From: Patiria miniata
Taxonomy: Eukaryota > Echinodermata > Asteroidea > Valvatida > Asterinidae
NCBI RefSeq assembly: GCF_015706575.1
Contig: NW_024037047.1
Span: 2,112,632-2,176,631 of the forward strand
Direction of reading: 5' to 3'
DNA length: 64,000 nucleotides
Part shown: one piece after another, positions 11,008 through 23,599 of the stretch
Layout: every line of letters begins with the position of its first letter
Position numbering within the stretch: position 1 is the first letter of the stretch
Translations under genes and position numbers: made by a program
The notes under the pieces: model-generated
Told to the model about the DNA's origin: nothing
What the model saw: only the letters and a program-made list of their open reading frames with translations
Databases searched by the model: none

Positions 11008-12204
11008 TCACACGCAGGTCTCCATGTAAATTGGCATGCGGTTAGTGGCCGGAGCATTTCTGTCCGCTGCTCTGCTGATTGCAGGAGGAGGGTTGACGGG
11101 GTGTTGTCCACGACCTTTGCGTCTGCAGACTGCCAGCAAAGCTGCTCGGTATTGGGGGTTCATTGCGTTGTAGATTACCGGATTGACTGCTGAATTGATC
11201 AACAACAGAAGTGATGCAATAACTCGCAATTCGGAGCTGACCGACACTGGAGCACCGATCAAGTAACCGATCATTCTATATGTCCTCAAAACTTGATAAG
11301 GTACCTGGAGCACAAAAAATACGACTCCATTTACAACCACCATCTTCGTCACTCGGTTTCCAATTTGCACAGCATCTTGGCCAGTGTAGAGTCTCGGAGC
11401 AGCACGTCTTCGTTTGTTTAATTCCCAAACGATGCGGATAAACATGTAAGTGTTAATGAGAACATTCAAAAGTATAAGCATGTTGATAACTACACTATAA
11501 ATGTAGTATATCTTTCTATTTGCTTGTGGTACCTGACAGTATGAGAGCTTTGATGGAAATCCTTGGTACTTGTCGTTGTCAGGCCATTTAACACAATCAA
11601 AATTTATAATTTCCCGCCCAAAGATGATTTCAGTAACAGCTAGCAACCCAACCAGCCAGCAAAGAGCGATCACTTTGTAGGTTCGTCGCCGACTCCGGAT
11701 GCTGTGTAGTTTGAATGGATGGCACAGGGACAGAAATCTCTCGTATGACGACATAGTGACCAGTGCAAGGGATGATATGAATGGTAAGTTCACACCAATA
11801 TTAAAAATGAGACACTGATACGTATTCTGAAATGGATGTTGAACAATCTCAGGTGATGAAAACGCTGTCCACATTTGCTGAGATACCGAAAAAATGAGTG
11901 CAAGGAGGTCTGCTACTGCAAGGTGTGCCAAGTACAGAGTGGTGTGAGATATCCTCTGCGGAGCACGAATCACAACAAACAGAAAACTGGAGTTGGTGAT
12001 GACACCGAGGCACAAAATGATCGGGAAGAGGACGGTGTAAACCACAATTTCTGTTGCCGTGTACCCTAATCCCGAGTCCTCATCGAAGTAGATATAATCA
12101 ACGCAGTTGCCATCTGATGAGTTGTATTTAATCGCAAAAACTAAGGAAATATCACTGGAGTATTCTTCTGATGACAGGTTGGATTCCATCGTGTTTAAAA
12201 ACAA
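11008..12204 (-). CDS. Class A (rhodopsin-like) GPCR, intact array member 1
   Basis: A single-exon receptor of 398 residues, predicted in the plasma membrane. N-terminus ~1-53 has N-glycosylation sites N9 and N28. TM1 ~54-79 has TN71 where GN is usual; TM2 has LAVAD99; Cys131 opens TM3, which ends ERF (155-157), a D/ERY variant. Loop 2 holds Cys204 and Cys223. TM5 is ~233-260, a basic loop 3 follows, TM6 carries VLQVP (CWxP position), TM7 ends NPVIY (341-345). The tail has Cys360 and ends TCV, a class I PDZ-ligand pattern. General layout resembles peptide-type receptors, but the ligand is unknown. Start: Met1 and Met6 are both possible; a TATAAA lies 35 bp upstream of Met1, so a short leader could favour Met6. 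Confidence 0.92.
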   Translation of the reverse strand: MFLNTMESNLSSEEYSSDISLVFAIKYNSSDGNCVDYIYFDEDSGLGYTATEIVVYTVLFPIILCLGVITNSSFLFVVIRAPQRISHTTLYLAHLAVADLLALIFSVSQQMWTAFSSPEIVQHPFQNTYQCLIFNIGVNLPFISSLALVTMSSYERFLSLCHPFKLHSIRSRRRTYKVIALCWLVGLLAVTEIIFGREIINFDCVKWPDNDKYQGFPSKLSYCQVPQANRKIYYIYSVVINMLILLNVLINTYMFIRIVWELNKRRRAAPRLYTGQDAVQIGNRVTKMVVVNGVVFFVLQVPYQVLRTYRMIGYLIGAPVSVSSELRVIASLLLLINSAVNPVIYNAMNPQYRAALLAVCRRKGRGQHPVNPPPAISRAADRNAPATNRMPIYMETCV

Positions 12205-14410
12205 CCCTGTTCTGCCAAGTGCTGACTTTAATTAAGTGTTTATAATAGATGTTTCTAACTGTGCCAATGTCTTAAGGTTTATAAGCGGCAAACGTCTCGG
12301 GCGTGCAGTTTTCTAGAAGTCTGCACACATTTGGCAATGGGTCTGTGCTTTTTACTCACAATCAATCTATGCCTGAATTAATGTGTCCCGTTTTAATTTG
12401 TTCTAGACGATTCTTTCTGTCGTTTTGATGGTCCAGAGACACGACAATTCAGTTGTTCAGAAGTCGCCTCCAATACGAGTCACCTGATGTAATGGAGAGA
12501 TGACGGTAGCTACCTCAATCGTAGTTGATATAAATTTAAAATCATGAACTGTCGGATGTTATGTTTAAACCAGCACTGCAATCAAACCGACACTTGTGTC
12601 TCTCCGAAGTTTAAGTCTGCTCTGTTGATTTCTCAGTTTAATAAGTATCAACACAGCATCACTGGATGAGACTGTGTCAAAATTAAGGCTTTGTTCACAA
12701 GATAACGTCGACCGCACGTGCGTTCATGATATACGCGGATGCTCTCAGCATCTGATGCGTGGCTGCAAATCCAACAATGGCTCCAGAAATTCTTGTCAGC
12801 ATTTATTAAGGTTTTCCCTAGTGTTTATTTTTCTGAAGAGAGACCGATGGGAAATGTTTGCTCCATTATTACTACTTCATTATCCAATGATTGCTTTTCT
12901 TTGCGGAGAACGGACGTCCAATTAGAGTCAGATGGGAAGTGGTTTACTCTATACATGATTAGAATGGTGTTGAATTTGAAGTATATTGCTTTACGGCTGA
13001 CTGATGGGATTGTCGCCTTAATAATGCATGCAACGCCAGGAACTGGTACTGTTTACTCATTATAGAAACCATATAGGGTATATCAGTTGAAAGCGTCTCA
13101 TCAATGTCATGCATTAATGACATTGAAAACATTATCAGCATGAGTGATCTACCAAAACATGGTTTTATTTTAATTGATGATGGTGAACTAACATAACTCA
13201 AAGCCTGTCATATTTTGGTGCCTGCTTCCTGTCCAACAAATGAAACATCCAATTCATTTAGTTGAAAGCTGTCGATGATGAATAAACGACTCATCGTTTA
13301 TTGCTGCATGTGATGATTTGAAAGCAGCACTGGGTTACCGAGGTTCATTCAAGGCGGATCTAGCTTCAGGAAGGGGGAGGGGTGTGATATAGTGGAGTTT
13401 TTCACTTGAATAGTAACTACAATTTTCTTTCATTCATACATCATGAACAAATCGGGCAAATATACTGTTGAGTTTTTGAAGAGACGATATGTTGGCAAAT
13501 TTGTTGTCACCCCCTACCCCCACCCCCACTCCCATCAAATCAGCGTCGCGCCGCTCATGTGTGTTCCGCTTGTTTCACGCGGGCGCTGAATGTAGACTTG
13601 GCCCGAGTCGGTTGTTGTTCTTGGTATGTGCAGTGTGCGTACATGTACATGTACACACAATGCAGACTCTACGTGTGCATTTTGGGCACAGCGTTGATGA
13701 TGCAATTCAGGGGTGGGCTGTTAAAGGATTTACTTTAAATGCAATGACTGCTACACAAATAATGATAACAGCTACATTGATGACCATAGGCATTCTAATG
13801 TTGTGGCGTCAACAAGCCGGAAGTAAGGCGCAATCAATACACATAATCATTTGTGTAATTGTTTCTTCCACTTGTGTCGTGCATAAGTCAATAAATCATG
13901 CTGCACTTTTAACTGACAACATCATCAATACCGGTAGTTATGTGCCAACGAAATATATGAAACCTAAAAGTATGTAGTTTAATCAAATAATGAGTTATTT
14001 CACTCATATAGACCTTTCTTTGTCATCCCGTGGTTGAACACTTTTTTTCCGAATCTTCCAATATGTCACTGAATAATTGTTAAAAGACTTAATGAAAATG
14101 CAGGCTCTTTCTTACATACCGGCAAAACCTGTTACCAACCACGGCTTAAATTGCGATAGTCGACACAAAATGGCGCTCAATGTTTACAAATCAAAATAAA
14201 GGTCAATTTCTTGCTTGCGAAATCGAAATTTCTTCGAGCGGGCGGAAGTAATGGTTTACCAGGCAAACACAGTGTCATTTGGTTGTGACTAGCTGGTACT
14301 CGGCCGACTTTGGCTTCGCACCGAAATAAGCTGATTTGTTTTTGCGCTACGAATCTCCATCAGTTGTTGCCCTCATGTCCTTGAATCGTTGCATCTTTTG
14401 TTTGTAAGTC
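12205..14410. other. Type-2 spacer, copy 1 (5' flank of intact GPCR 1)
   Basis: About 2.2 kb of non-coding DNA, repeated at 15608-18256 and (start only) 25901-27545. It holds the putative promoter of GPCR 1, a 9-bp-arm hairpin CAATGTCAT/ATGACATTG at 13102-13125, a C-rich run near 13507-13535, and a 3' flank shared with all array genes. Relative to copy 2 it lacks ~390 bp at about 13400. A 162-codon open frame at 13489-13977 is broken in copy 2 and looks fortuitous. Confidence 0.75.
12239..12244 (-). promoter_or_regulatory. TATA-like box of GPCR 1
   Basis: TATAAA on the minus strand, ~35 bp before the first ATG. It has the same sequence and spacing at GPCR 2 but is altered at GPCR 3. Position alone suggests a core promoter; a transcription start would fall about at the start codon. 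Unproven. Confidence 0.4.
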
Positions 14411-15607
14411 TCACACGCAGGTCTCCATGTAAATTGGCATGGGGTTAGTGGCCGGAGCATTTCTGTCCGCTGCTCTGCTGATTGCAGGAAGAGGGTTGGC
14501 GGGGTGTTGTCCACGACCTTTGCGTCTGCAGACTGCCAGCAAAGCTGCTCGGTATTGCCGGTTCATTGCGTTGTAGATTACCGGATTGACTGCTGAATTG
14601 ATCATCAACAGAAACCATGCAATAACTCGCAATTCGGAGCTGACCGACACAGGAACACCGATTAAGTAACCGATCATTCTATATGTCCTCAAAACTTGAT
14701 AGGGTACCTGGAGCACAAAAAATACGACTCCATTAACAACCACCATCTTCGTCACTCGGTTTCCAATTTGCAAAGCATCTTGGCCAGTGTAGAGTCTCGG
14801 AGCAGCACGTCTTCGTTTGTTCAACTCCCTAACAATGCGGATAAACATGTAAGTGTTAATGAGAACATTCAAAAGTATAAGCATGTTGATAACTACACTA
14901 TAAATGTAGTATATCTTTCTATTTGCTTGTGGTACCTGACAGTATGAGAGCTTTGATGGAAATCCTTGGTACTTGTCGTTGTCAGGCCATGTAACACAAT
15001 CAGAATTTGTAATTTCCCACCCAAAGATGATTTCAGTAACAGCTAGCAACCCAACCAGCCAGCAAAGAGCGATTACTTTGTAGGTTCGTCGCCGACTCCG
15101 GATGCTGTGTAGTTTGAATGGATGGCACAGGGACAGAAATCTCTCGTATGACGACATAGTGACCAGTGCAAGGGATGATATGAATGGTAAGTTCACACCA
15201 ATACGAAAAATGAGACACTGAGCCGTATTCTGAAATGGATGTTGAACAATCTCAGGTGATGAAAACGCTGTCCACATTTTCTGAGATGCCCTAAAAATGA
15301 GCACAAGGAGGTCTGCTACTGCAAGGTGTGCCAAGTACAGAGTGGTGTGAGATATCCTCTGCGGAGCACGAATCACAACAAACAGAAAACTGGAGTTGGT
15401 GATGACACCGAGGCACAAAATGATCGGTAAGAGGACGGTGTAAACCACAATTTCTGTTGGCGTGTACACTAATGCCGAGTCCTCATCTACGTAGATATAA
15501 TCAACGCAGTTGCCATCTGATGAGTTGTATTTAATCGCAAAAATTAAGGAAATATCACTGGAGTATTCTTCTGATGACAGGTTGGATTCCATCGTGTTTA
15601 AACACAA
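14411..15607 (-). CDS. Class A (rhodopsin-like) GPCR, intact array member 2
   Basis: 398 residues, one exon, collinear with member 1 without indels. All receptor landmarks are kept: TN in TM1, LAVAD in TM2, Cys131, ERF after TM3, Cys204/Cys223 in loop 2, NPVIY in TM7, and the TCV C-terminus. Differences from member 1 cluster at 102-135 (A102V, S106R, V107A, Q110K, Y129A, N135R), with others in loop 2 (N-terminal part) and TM7 (S331W, L332F). MESN at position 6 is an alternative start. It lies between two type-2 spacers and carries the TATAAA motif upstream. Ligand unknown; probably a paralogue binding a related ligand. Confidence 0.92.
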   Translation of the reverse strand: MCLNTMESNLSSEEYSSDISLIFAIKYNSSDGNCVDYIYVDEDSALVYTPTEIVVYTVLLPIILCLGVITNSSFLFVVIRAPQRISHTTLYLAHLAVADLLVLIFRASQKMWTAFSSPEIVQHPFQNTAQCLIFRIGVNLPFISSLALVTMSSYERFLSLCHPFKLHSIRSRRRTYKVIALCWLVGLLAVTEIIFGWEITNSDCVTWPDNDKYQGFPSKLSYCQVPQANRKIYYIYSVVINMLILLNVLINTYMFIRIVRELNKRRRAAPRLYTGQDALQIGNRVTKMVVVNGVVFFVLQVPYQVLRTYRMIGYLIGVPVSVSSELRVIAWFLLMINSAVNPVIYNAMNRQYRAALLAVCRRKGRGQHPANPLPAISRAADRNAPATNPMPIYMETCV

Positions 15608-15641
15608 CCCTGTTCTGCCAAGTGCTGACTTTAATTAAGTG

Positions 15642-15647
15642 TTTATA
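15642..15647 (-). promoter_or_regulatory. TATA-like box of GPCR 2
   Basis: TATAAA on the minus strand, 35 bp before the first ATG, identical in place to the one at GPCR 1. Confidence 0.4.
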
Positions 15648-17296
15648 ATAGATGTTTCTAACTGTGCCAATGTCTTAAGGTTTATAAGCGGCAAACGTCT
15701 CGGGCGTGCAGTTTTCTAGAAGTCTGCACACATTTGGCAATGGGTCTGTGCTTTTTACTCACAATCAATCTATGCCTGAATTAATGTGTCCCGTTTTAAA
15801 TTGTTCTAGACGATTCTTTCTGTCGTTTTGATGGTCCAGAGACACGACAATTCAGTTGTTCAGAAGTCGCCTCCAATACGAGTCACCTGATGTAATGGAG
15901 AGATGACGGTAGCTACCTCAATCGTAGTTGATATAAATTTAAAATCATGAACTGTCGGATGTTATGTTTAAACCAGCACTGCAATCAAACCGACACTTGT
16001 GTCTCTCCGAAGTTTAAGTCTGCTCTGTTGATTTCTCAGTTTAATAAGTATCAACACAGCATCACTGGATGAGACTGTGTCAAAATTAAGGCTTTGTTCA
16101 CAAGATAACGTCGACCGCACGTGCGTTCATGATATACGCGGATGCTCTCAGCATCTGATGCGTGGCTGCAAATCCAACAATGGCTCCAGAAATTCTTGTC
16201 AGCATTTATTAAGGTTTTCCCTAGTGTTTATTTTTCTGAAGAGAGACCGATGGGAAATGTTTGCTCCATTATTACTACTTCATTATCCAATGATTGCTTT
16301 TCTTTGCGGAGAACGGACGTCCAATAAGAGTCAGATGGGAAGTGGTTTACTCTATACATGATTAGAACGGTGCTGAATTTGAAGTATATTGCTTTACGGC
16401 TGACTGATGGGATTGTCGCCTTAATAATGCATGCAACGCCAGGAACTGGTACTGTTTACTCATTATAGAAACCATATAGGGTCTATCAGTTGAAAGCGTC
16501 TCATCAATGTCATGCATTAATGACATTGAAAACATTATCAGCATGAGTGATCTACCAAAACATGGTTTTATTTTAATTGATGATGGTGAACTAACATAAC
16601 TCAAAGCCTGTCATATTTTGGTGCCTGCTTCCTGTCCAACAAATGAAACATCCAATTAATTTAGTTGAAAGCTGTCGATGATGAATAAACGACTCATCGT
16701 TTATTGCTGCATGTGATGATTTGAAAGCAGCACTGGGTTACCGAGGTTCATTCAAGGCGGATCTAGCTTCAGGAAGGGGGAGGGGGTGTGATATAGTGGA
16801 GTTGAGGTGATATAGTGGGAGTTGAGTCTCGGGCGTGGCGAAGGCAAGCCCTGCAAGGGGTGTCCGGGGCAATCTACGATGATTCCTTCTGCAGTGGAAG
16901 GCAATTCAATAATACATTTTGGAACTTTAGCATTATCAAGAGAAATCGGAAAATATTTGTTTAAATAACATAACCAAAATAACGGAGTATGTTAAGCTCG
17001 AAAATGTAATTTTAAAAAAATGTCAAGTTTTATGGAACAAGAACAACATACTCGTTGTAGGGACAATAGCTCAAGCAAAACATTTTTTATTAAACTGAAA
17101 TGTTATCGAATATTTAGTCGAAATAGATAAAACACTATATTTGAATAACAAGGCAAATTGTCAAATGTTTTTCAATGATAAACAGTTTTTCACTTGAATA
17201 GTAACTACAATTTTCTTTCATTCATACATCATGAACAAATCGGGCAAATATACTGTTGAGTTTTTGAAGAGACGATATGTTGGCAAATTTGTTGTC

Positions 17297-17329
17297 ACCC
17301 CCCCCTCCCCCCCCCCCCCCCCCCCCCCC
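17297..17329. repeat. Poly-C run
   Basis: More than 30 bases of almost pure C, interrupted by one T. The same place in spacer copy 1 reads as mixed CCCCA/CCCCT words. Prone to slippage and to assembly error. Confidence 0.9.
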
Positions 17330-18256
17330 ATCAAATCAGCCTAGCGCCGCTCATGTGTGTTCCGCTTGTTTCACGCGGGCGCTGAATGTAGACTAGGCCC
17401 GAGTCGGTTGTTGCTCTTGGTATGTGCAGCGTGCGTACATGTACACACAATGAAGACTCTACGTGTGCACTTTGGGCACAGCGTTGATGATGGAATTCAG
17501 GGGTGGGCTGTTAAAGGATTTACTTTAAATGCAATGACTGCTACACAAATAATGATAACAGCTACATTGTTGACGATAGGCATTCTAATGTTGTGACGTC
17601 AACAAGCCGGAAGTTAGGCGCATTTAATACAAATAATCATTTGTGTAATTGTTTCTTCCACTTTGTCGTACATACGTCAATAAATCATGCTGCACTTTTA
17701 ACTGACGACATCATCAATACCGGTAGTTATGTGACAACGAAATCTATGAAACCTAAAAGAATGTAGTTAAATCAAAGAATGAGTTATTTCACTCATATAG
17801 ACCTTTCTTTGTCATCCCGTGGTTGAACACTTTTTTCCGTCCACGGGTTGGAAAACTATGGAAAGTCAGCAGCGCAATAATAACGAATAGTCATAGAATC
17901 TTCCAATATGTCACTGAATAATTGTTAAAAGACTTAATGAAAATGCAGGCTCTTTCTTACATACTGGCAAAACCTGTTACCAACCACGGCTTAAATTGCG
18001 ATAGTCGACACAAAATGGCCCTCAATGTTTACAAATCAAAATAAAGGTCAATTTCTTGCTTGCGAAATCGAAATTTCTTCGAGCGGGCGGAGGTAATGGT
18101 TTACCAGGCAAACACAGTGTTATTTGGTTGTGGCTAGCTGGTACTCGGCCGAGTTTGGCTTCGCACCGAAATAAGCTGATTTGTTTTTGTGCTTGGAATC
18201 TCCATCAGTTGATGTCTTCATGTCCTTGAATCGTTGCATCTTTTGGTTGTAAGTCC

Positions 18257-20587
18257 TCACACGCAGGTCTCCATGTAAATTGGCATGCGGTTAGTGGCCG
18301 GAGCATTTTTGTCCGATGCTCTGCTGATTGCAGGAAGAGGGTTGGCGGGGAGTTGTCCACGACCTTTGCGTCTGCAGACTGCCAGCAAAGCTGCTCGGTA
18401 TAGCGGGTTCATTGCGTTGTAGATTAACGGATTGACTGCTGAATTGATCATCAACAGAAGCGATGCAATAACTAGCAATTCGGAGCTGACCGACACAGGA
18501 ACACCGATCAAGTCACCGATCATTCTATATGTCCTCAAAACTTGATAAGGTACCTGGAGCACACAAAAATACGACTCCATTAACAACCACCATCTTCGTC
18601 ACTCGGTTTCCAATTTGCAAAGCATCTTGGCCAGTGTAGAGTCTCGGAGCAGCACGTCTTCGTTTGTTCAACTCCCAAACAATGCGGATAAACATGTAAG
18701 TGTTAATGAGAACATTCAAAAGTATAAGCATGTTGATATATAACTATACTATAAATGTAGTATATCTTTCTATTTGCTTGTGGTACCTGACAGTATGAGA
18801 ATTTCGATGGAAATCCTTGGTACTTGTCGTTATCAGGCCATGTAACACAATAAGAATTAATAATGTCCTGCCCAAAGATGATTTCAGTAACAGCTAGCAA
18901 CCCAACCAGCCAGCAAAGAGCGATCACTTTGTAGGTTCGTCGCCGACTCCGGATGCTGTGTAGTTTGAATGGATGGCACAGGGACAGAAATCTCTCGTAT
19001 GACGACATAGTGACCAGTGCAAGGGATGATATGAATGGTGTCACACCATGGGTCAGTTTTTCCCATGGAGGACAGTAGTGGATATATTTGACAAATCAGC
19101 AGGACAGAAAATCAAACTCCGGACGGCAAAATGTGTATGATCAAGACAAAATACTATTTAATTACGACAAATAAATATATTAAACAAAGGGAAATTTACT
19201 ATGTACAAATTATTTCAATTGAATTATGCCACTATATGGATTACTTATACTTTGGGTGACGGATACTCAACTATATCATGGCATTATAAGGATCCTGCAT
19301 TAAGTGTTATACGGCCGTTTCCAATACCCCAAAACGAATGTAATCAAACCCCTAAACAGTCACTGTTCAAACCCTTTTGAAGGACTTGCTGCGTTCAAAG
19401 TTCACACTTGTGACACGGGTGGTCGATTTGGAGTACCAGTCACACACAATATCCCTCCGGCGTTTTGACGGTCCCAATAAGGCGGAGAAACTCCGGGCTT
19501 GGGGAACTTGGGTGACTTCTCTGGGCCTTGGAATATGGCTTGTCGCTTGACGGTCCACACAGGACTCGGTTCCGAATATTCCTCCGGACTCTCTCGGTAG
19601 ACCGTGAGTCTTGGGAGTTGGCTAAATGTTGTTCACACAGAACTATCTGGTTCACCAAGAACCTAAGAATTCTCTATTCCCACAGGGAAAGCCCTTTAAA
19701 GAAAAAAAGTCAAACACTTTTCCACTAAAACCCATTCAATGTGAGTTGAATCGAATTACACTACATTTGTATTTCCCTCCCATGCATGTACATCATAGGG
19801 TAATTTCTTTTGTCAAATTTTCCTTAACCAAACTCAAGTGTCTTGAGAAATCTACCTCCCAAAGAAATCACTTACAATTCTCTTATAATAAAAAAATAAG
19901 CCATTTATAATGAAAGTAAATATCACCTAATAAAATAAACTTACAGTTTTGGAGAACTGGCTCTGGCTTGCCTTGAGGGCCACGCCCTATGTACAATACA
20001 CGCAGTATATGTACAGCACCACACAGGTTGACTACCCATGCATACACCACACAGGCTGTGATGGTAGTGCCTATCAGCACACATACCTGGGTATGCCTTG
20101 AAACCCAAAATCACTCAAGCATTGATTTAATTTACATAACACTACTCTCTGCATGCTTTCTTTGAATAACTTACTACACTCTCGGTGCTGTGGGGGTTTT
20201 ATAATAAAAAAGCCCAAAAAAAGAAAGTCTATATATTACTCCTTGACTTGAACAAACCCAATGATGAATACAAAAATTGAAACATTATTTAAAAATATAA
20301 ATCACACCTTGTGACAAATGGTAAGTTCACACCAATTTGAAAAATGAGACACTGAGCCGTATTCTGAAATGGCTGTTGAACAATCTCAGGTGATGAAAAC
20401 ACTGTCCACATTTTCTGAGATGCCCAAAACATGAGGACAAAGAGGTCTGCTACTGCAAGGTGTGCCAAGTACAGAGTGGTGTGAGATATCCTCTGCGGAG
20501 CACGAATCACAACAAACAGAAAACTGGAGTTGGTGATGACACCGAGGCACAAAATGATCAGGAAGAGGACGGTGTAAACCACAATTT
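18257..20587 (-). pseudogene. Class A GPCR pseudogene 3, interrupted by a solo-LTR-like insertion
   Basis: Same organisation as pseudogene 2: TM1-TM3 segment at 20587-20317, insertion 20316-19039, TM3 to C-terminus at 19038-18257. Shares with it the AATGG-flanked insertion, the loss of the N-terminal ~52 codons and the 4-base insertion near 18738-18743. It keeps the TM4 region lost in pseudogene 2. A private one-base frameshift lies near 18563, where the TM6 start reads CACACAAAAAT rather than CACAAAAAAT. The tail ends METCV. Confidence 0.88.
19039..20316. mobile_element. Solo-LTR-like insertion in GPCR pseudogene 3
   Basis: A 1278-bp copy of the 5379-6669 element at the identical site, AATGG on each side (19034-19038, 20317-20321), ends TGTCACACC and TTGTGACA. 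It differs from the other copy by scattered substitutions and small length changes, as expected if one insertion was carried along by unit duplication. Fossil. Confidence 0.6.
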
Positions 20588-20942
20588 TCCGTCTGCCAGT
20601 CTAAAATAAATATCATTAAACTCCATCCAAGGCCTCTGACGGATCGCCAGTAGTTTCTTGAATATCTCAACAGCACTGGAAATAGTTTAAAAGACTGCAA
20701 TTATTTATCTTGCTGTTCCCCTCCAATCCAATTATTAATAACTTACGAACAATGCTGTTGTCACAGCTTCTCAGCTCCTCTTTGGTTCCTTAAACTCCTC
20801 CTCAGTTTTTCAAGCTTGTCCTTAGCTTTTCCTTAGCTCCTCCTCCGTTTTCAGACTAATTTCCCCCAATCCTGGGCACTTAAACGTTTCCTCAAGGCTC
20901 CTCCTCAGCTCCTCTTCAGCTCCTCAAACTCAGTGACAAACA

Positions 20943-21037
20943 TTACAAGATAACCCAACCAACCAAAGAATACCAACCCAGCAAACCAACCAAGCAAACC
21001 AACCAAAGCAAACCAACAAAATGCAAACCAACCCCAA
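20943..21037. repeat. CCAA/GCAAACCAACC minisatellite (second occurrence)
   Basis: Same composition and position as 853-947. Confidence 0.75.
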
Positions 21038-22552
21038 AATCACCAAAAATCGGCCATATTTATACCATTGAATTGAGCGCCCTACGCGCGGGCTCTCCAT
21101 ACACCGTAGTAAATAAGCCACGCCCACACGTTGTAAAGTAGCGAAAATTACTATGCACAACAAAGTCTTCATTCATCTGAGAAATCAATAATTTATACTG
21201 AAAATGCATCAATCAAAGTACACAATAATCTCCAAATTATACACTTTCAGTTAAACAGAAGAATGAACTCAGAAATTCCTCAAATACATCGAGAAAACCC
21301 AAGAATAAAGTTATAATCAACTAAATGTAAACAAACTTAATCCCATTCAAGAAAATACAGTGACGTCATCTCGTAAATATGCATGCCTGTACTAACAGAC
21401 GGAAAGCATCAGAAATCTGTAAAGAAAGCCTTATTCTAAAATACTCTTCCCAAACAGTTACTCAAAGGATTGAACTAGATAAAAGTCAAACCAAAGCAAT
21501 TTTCTAGTGTCTTATTCCTAAGTTTTAAAGACTAAAGCAAGAAATAATCTTATAAAACTTCAGACCAATCCGAACTGATTTGAGAGGTCTAGAAGGCGGC
21601 CATATTGAATTTAAGCAAACCCTATTGATACCACACACAAACACATGTGTACTGTATGAAAACAGCTGATATTGTGACAGTTGGTGAAATACTAGCGATG
21701 AAATAAGTCAATTAACCTTCATAAAAGTGAATGGAATCTATTCTTAGTGGATGGAAGTCTATTCTAGGCATAAAGTTAGTCGAAAGAAAATTGGGGCATT
21801 TTCGTCACACATTAATGAAATCAAAAACATTATCTGCATGAGTGATCTATCAAAACCTGGTTATGCCATTGGCTCCAGACATTTTTGTCAGCATTTATTA
21901 AGGTTTCCCTACATTTCATTCAGACGCCGATGGGAAATGTGTGCTCCATATTCTACTCCATTATCCAATAATTGCTTTTCTTTTTGAAGAGCGGACGTCC
22001 AATTAGATGTGATTGCTTGTGTTAATAATAGGTTCAACGCCAGCAACTAGTAATGTTTTACTCAAACCAGAAAGGATCAATCAGTTGAAAGTGCTTTGTC
22101 AACTCCATGCTTTTAATCAATTATCTGCATTAGTGATTTACCAAGACATGGTTTGTATTTAAAGTGAGGATGTTAAAGGAACATATAACTCAAAGCTTGT
22201 CGTCTTTGGTGCCTGTTTCCTGTCCAACAAATGAGATATCCGATTCATTTAATTGAAAACTGGTGATCCTTGAATAAACGAGGCATCATTTACTGCTGTT
22301 TGTTTTATGCAAGGGCGAATCTACCTTTCATGAAACGGTGAGAGACGAGGGGTGATATAAGAAGGGGGAATTGAGTCCGGGGGAATCAACAATGACATCT
22401 GTTTATATTTATTGTACTTTTCTTTATGAATATGTGGAAATATACGTTACTTTGAATTGAATTGAATTGAATTTCTCTAGCAGTCTATAAGGCATTTCAA
22501 ACATAATTTTCGGAACGTAAGCATTGAATATATTAATTTTGGCCTCATTTAC

Positions 22553-23458
22553 CAGGGTTGTAACCAAGTCATTTTTTTCCAAGTCAAGTCAAGTCTCGAT
22601 TCAATGTTTTACTAGTCAAATCAAGTCCCGAGTCATTTTTTTTCATGTCAAGTCTCCAGTCACTTTTTTTGTAATAAAAGTTGCACATACTACGTACGGA
22701 AACCAGTTTATGTGTTCGACAACGGATCCGGGGAGAGATGGGAATGGGGTTTATCAAAGCGTGCATCATGTAAGGAGATTAACAAACAATATCATACTTT
22801 TAAACACCCTCTCTCAAACACCTTATTTTTATCTAAAGAGTCTAAAAGGGCATTTTGATGTAATATTTTCAAACTTGTTCCATCATGTTGAGTGTTTGAA
22901 GGACGTCTGACAAAATGTCCTTCCGAACGTTTTCGTTTAATGTATGATGTGAATTATTTTTGCTTTATGGCAGATTGGGAGTAGCAGCCGTTTTCCAGTC
23001 AATTTAAGCCCTAGTTGCATTTAGCACGCTTACGGTAAACCGTGGAATGACCGCTCTATAACAACGGATGGTACTCAGACTACGCACGGCACAAACTTCA
23101 CCTCGCATGCACGAGGTCGAGTATGATACGTTGTCCATAACTCACGCATAGTGCTAGTCATGTACATGAGGTGTGGCAGGCTCAGGATGCCCAGCTATCA
23201 CATGCTGGTTGCTAAATTCGCTTAGTATGTGTCTGCATTCTTTTCAACCGACTATGCTAGTGCGCACGAACGCCCAGAAGGTTTGTGGGTTTTTTTTAAC
23301 TTTAAGAAACGTGTTAGTGTCAGTAAGTCAGATTTATTCGAGTCAAGGCATGTCCCAAGTCATATTTTTTTTTTCAAGTCAAGTCACGTCTCAAGTGAAA
23401 AAAATAGCGACTATAGCTCGACTCGAGTCCGAGTCAGCGAATCGAGACAACAACACTG
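22553..23458. mobile_element. hAT-like non-autonomous DNA transposon, copy 3
   Basis: Same insertion as 2483-3390 and 8792-9758, with terminal CAGGGTTGTAACC and AACAACACTG and AAGTC-rich subterminal blocks. Confidence 0.55.
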
Positions 23459-23599
23459 CATTTTTTCTCGTTTGATACACGTAACACTAGTCAGCGAGTG
23501 GGTCAAACAAAAACACCAATAGAAAATATACCATCATCTATATGGCTTTGAGCAACTTATGAGCAACAAACGACGTTGCTGGTTCATTTGATCGCTTTC

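Larger units (their letters stand above)
15608..18256. other. Type-2 spacer, copy 2
   Basis: About 2.65 kb separating intact GPCR 2 from pseudogene 3. Nearly identical to 12205-14410 but keeps ~390 bp (about 16800-17190) missing there, and has a longer poly-C run. No gene recognised; the open frame at 17357-17596 is the damaged equivalent of 13489-13977. Confidence 0.75.

Noticed and set aside
13489-13977. 162-codon open frame in type-2 spacer 1
   Set aside because: Damaged in the near-identical spacer copy (17357-17596 keeps only part), starts in a C-rich run, and resembles no family.
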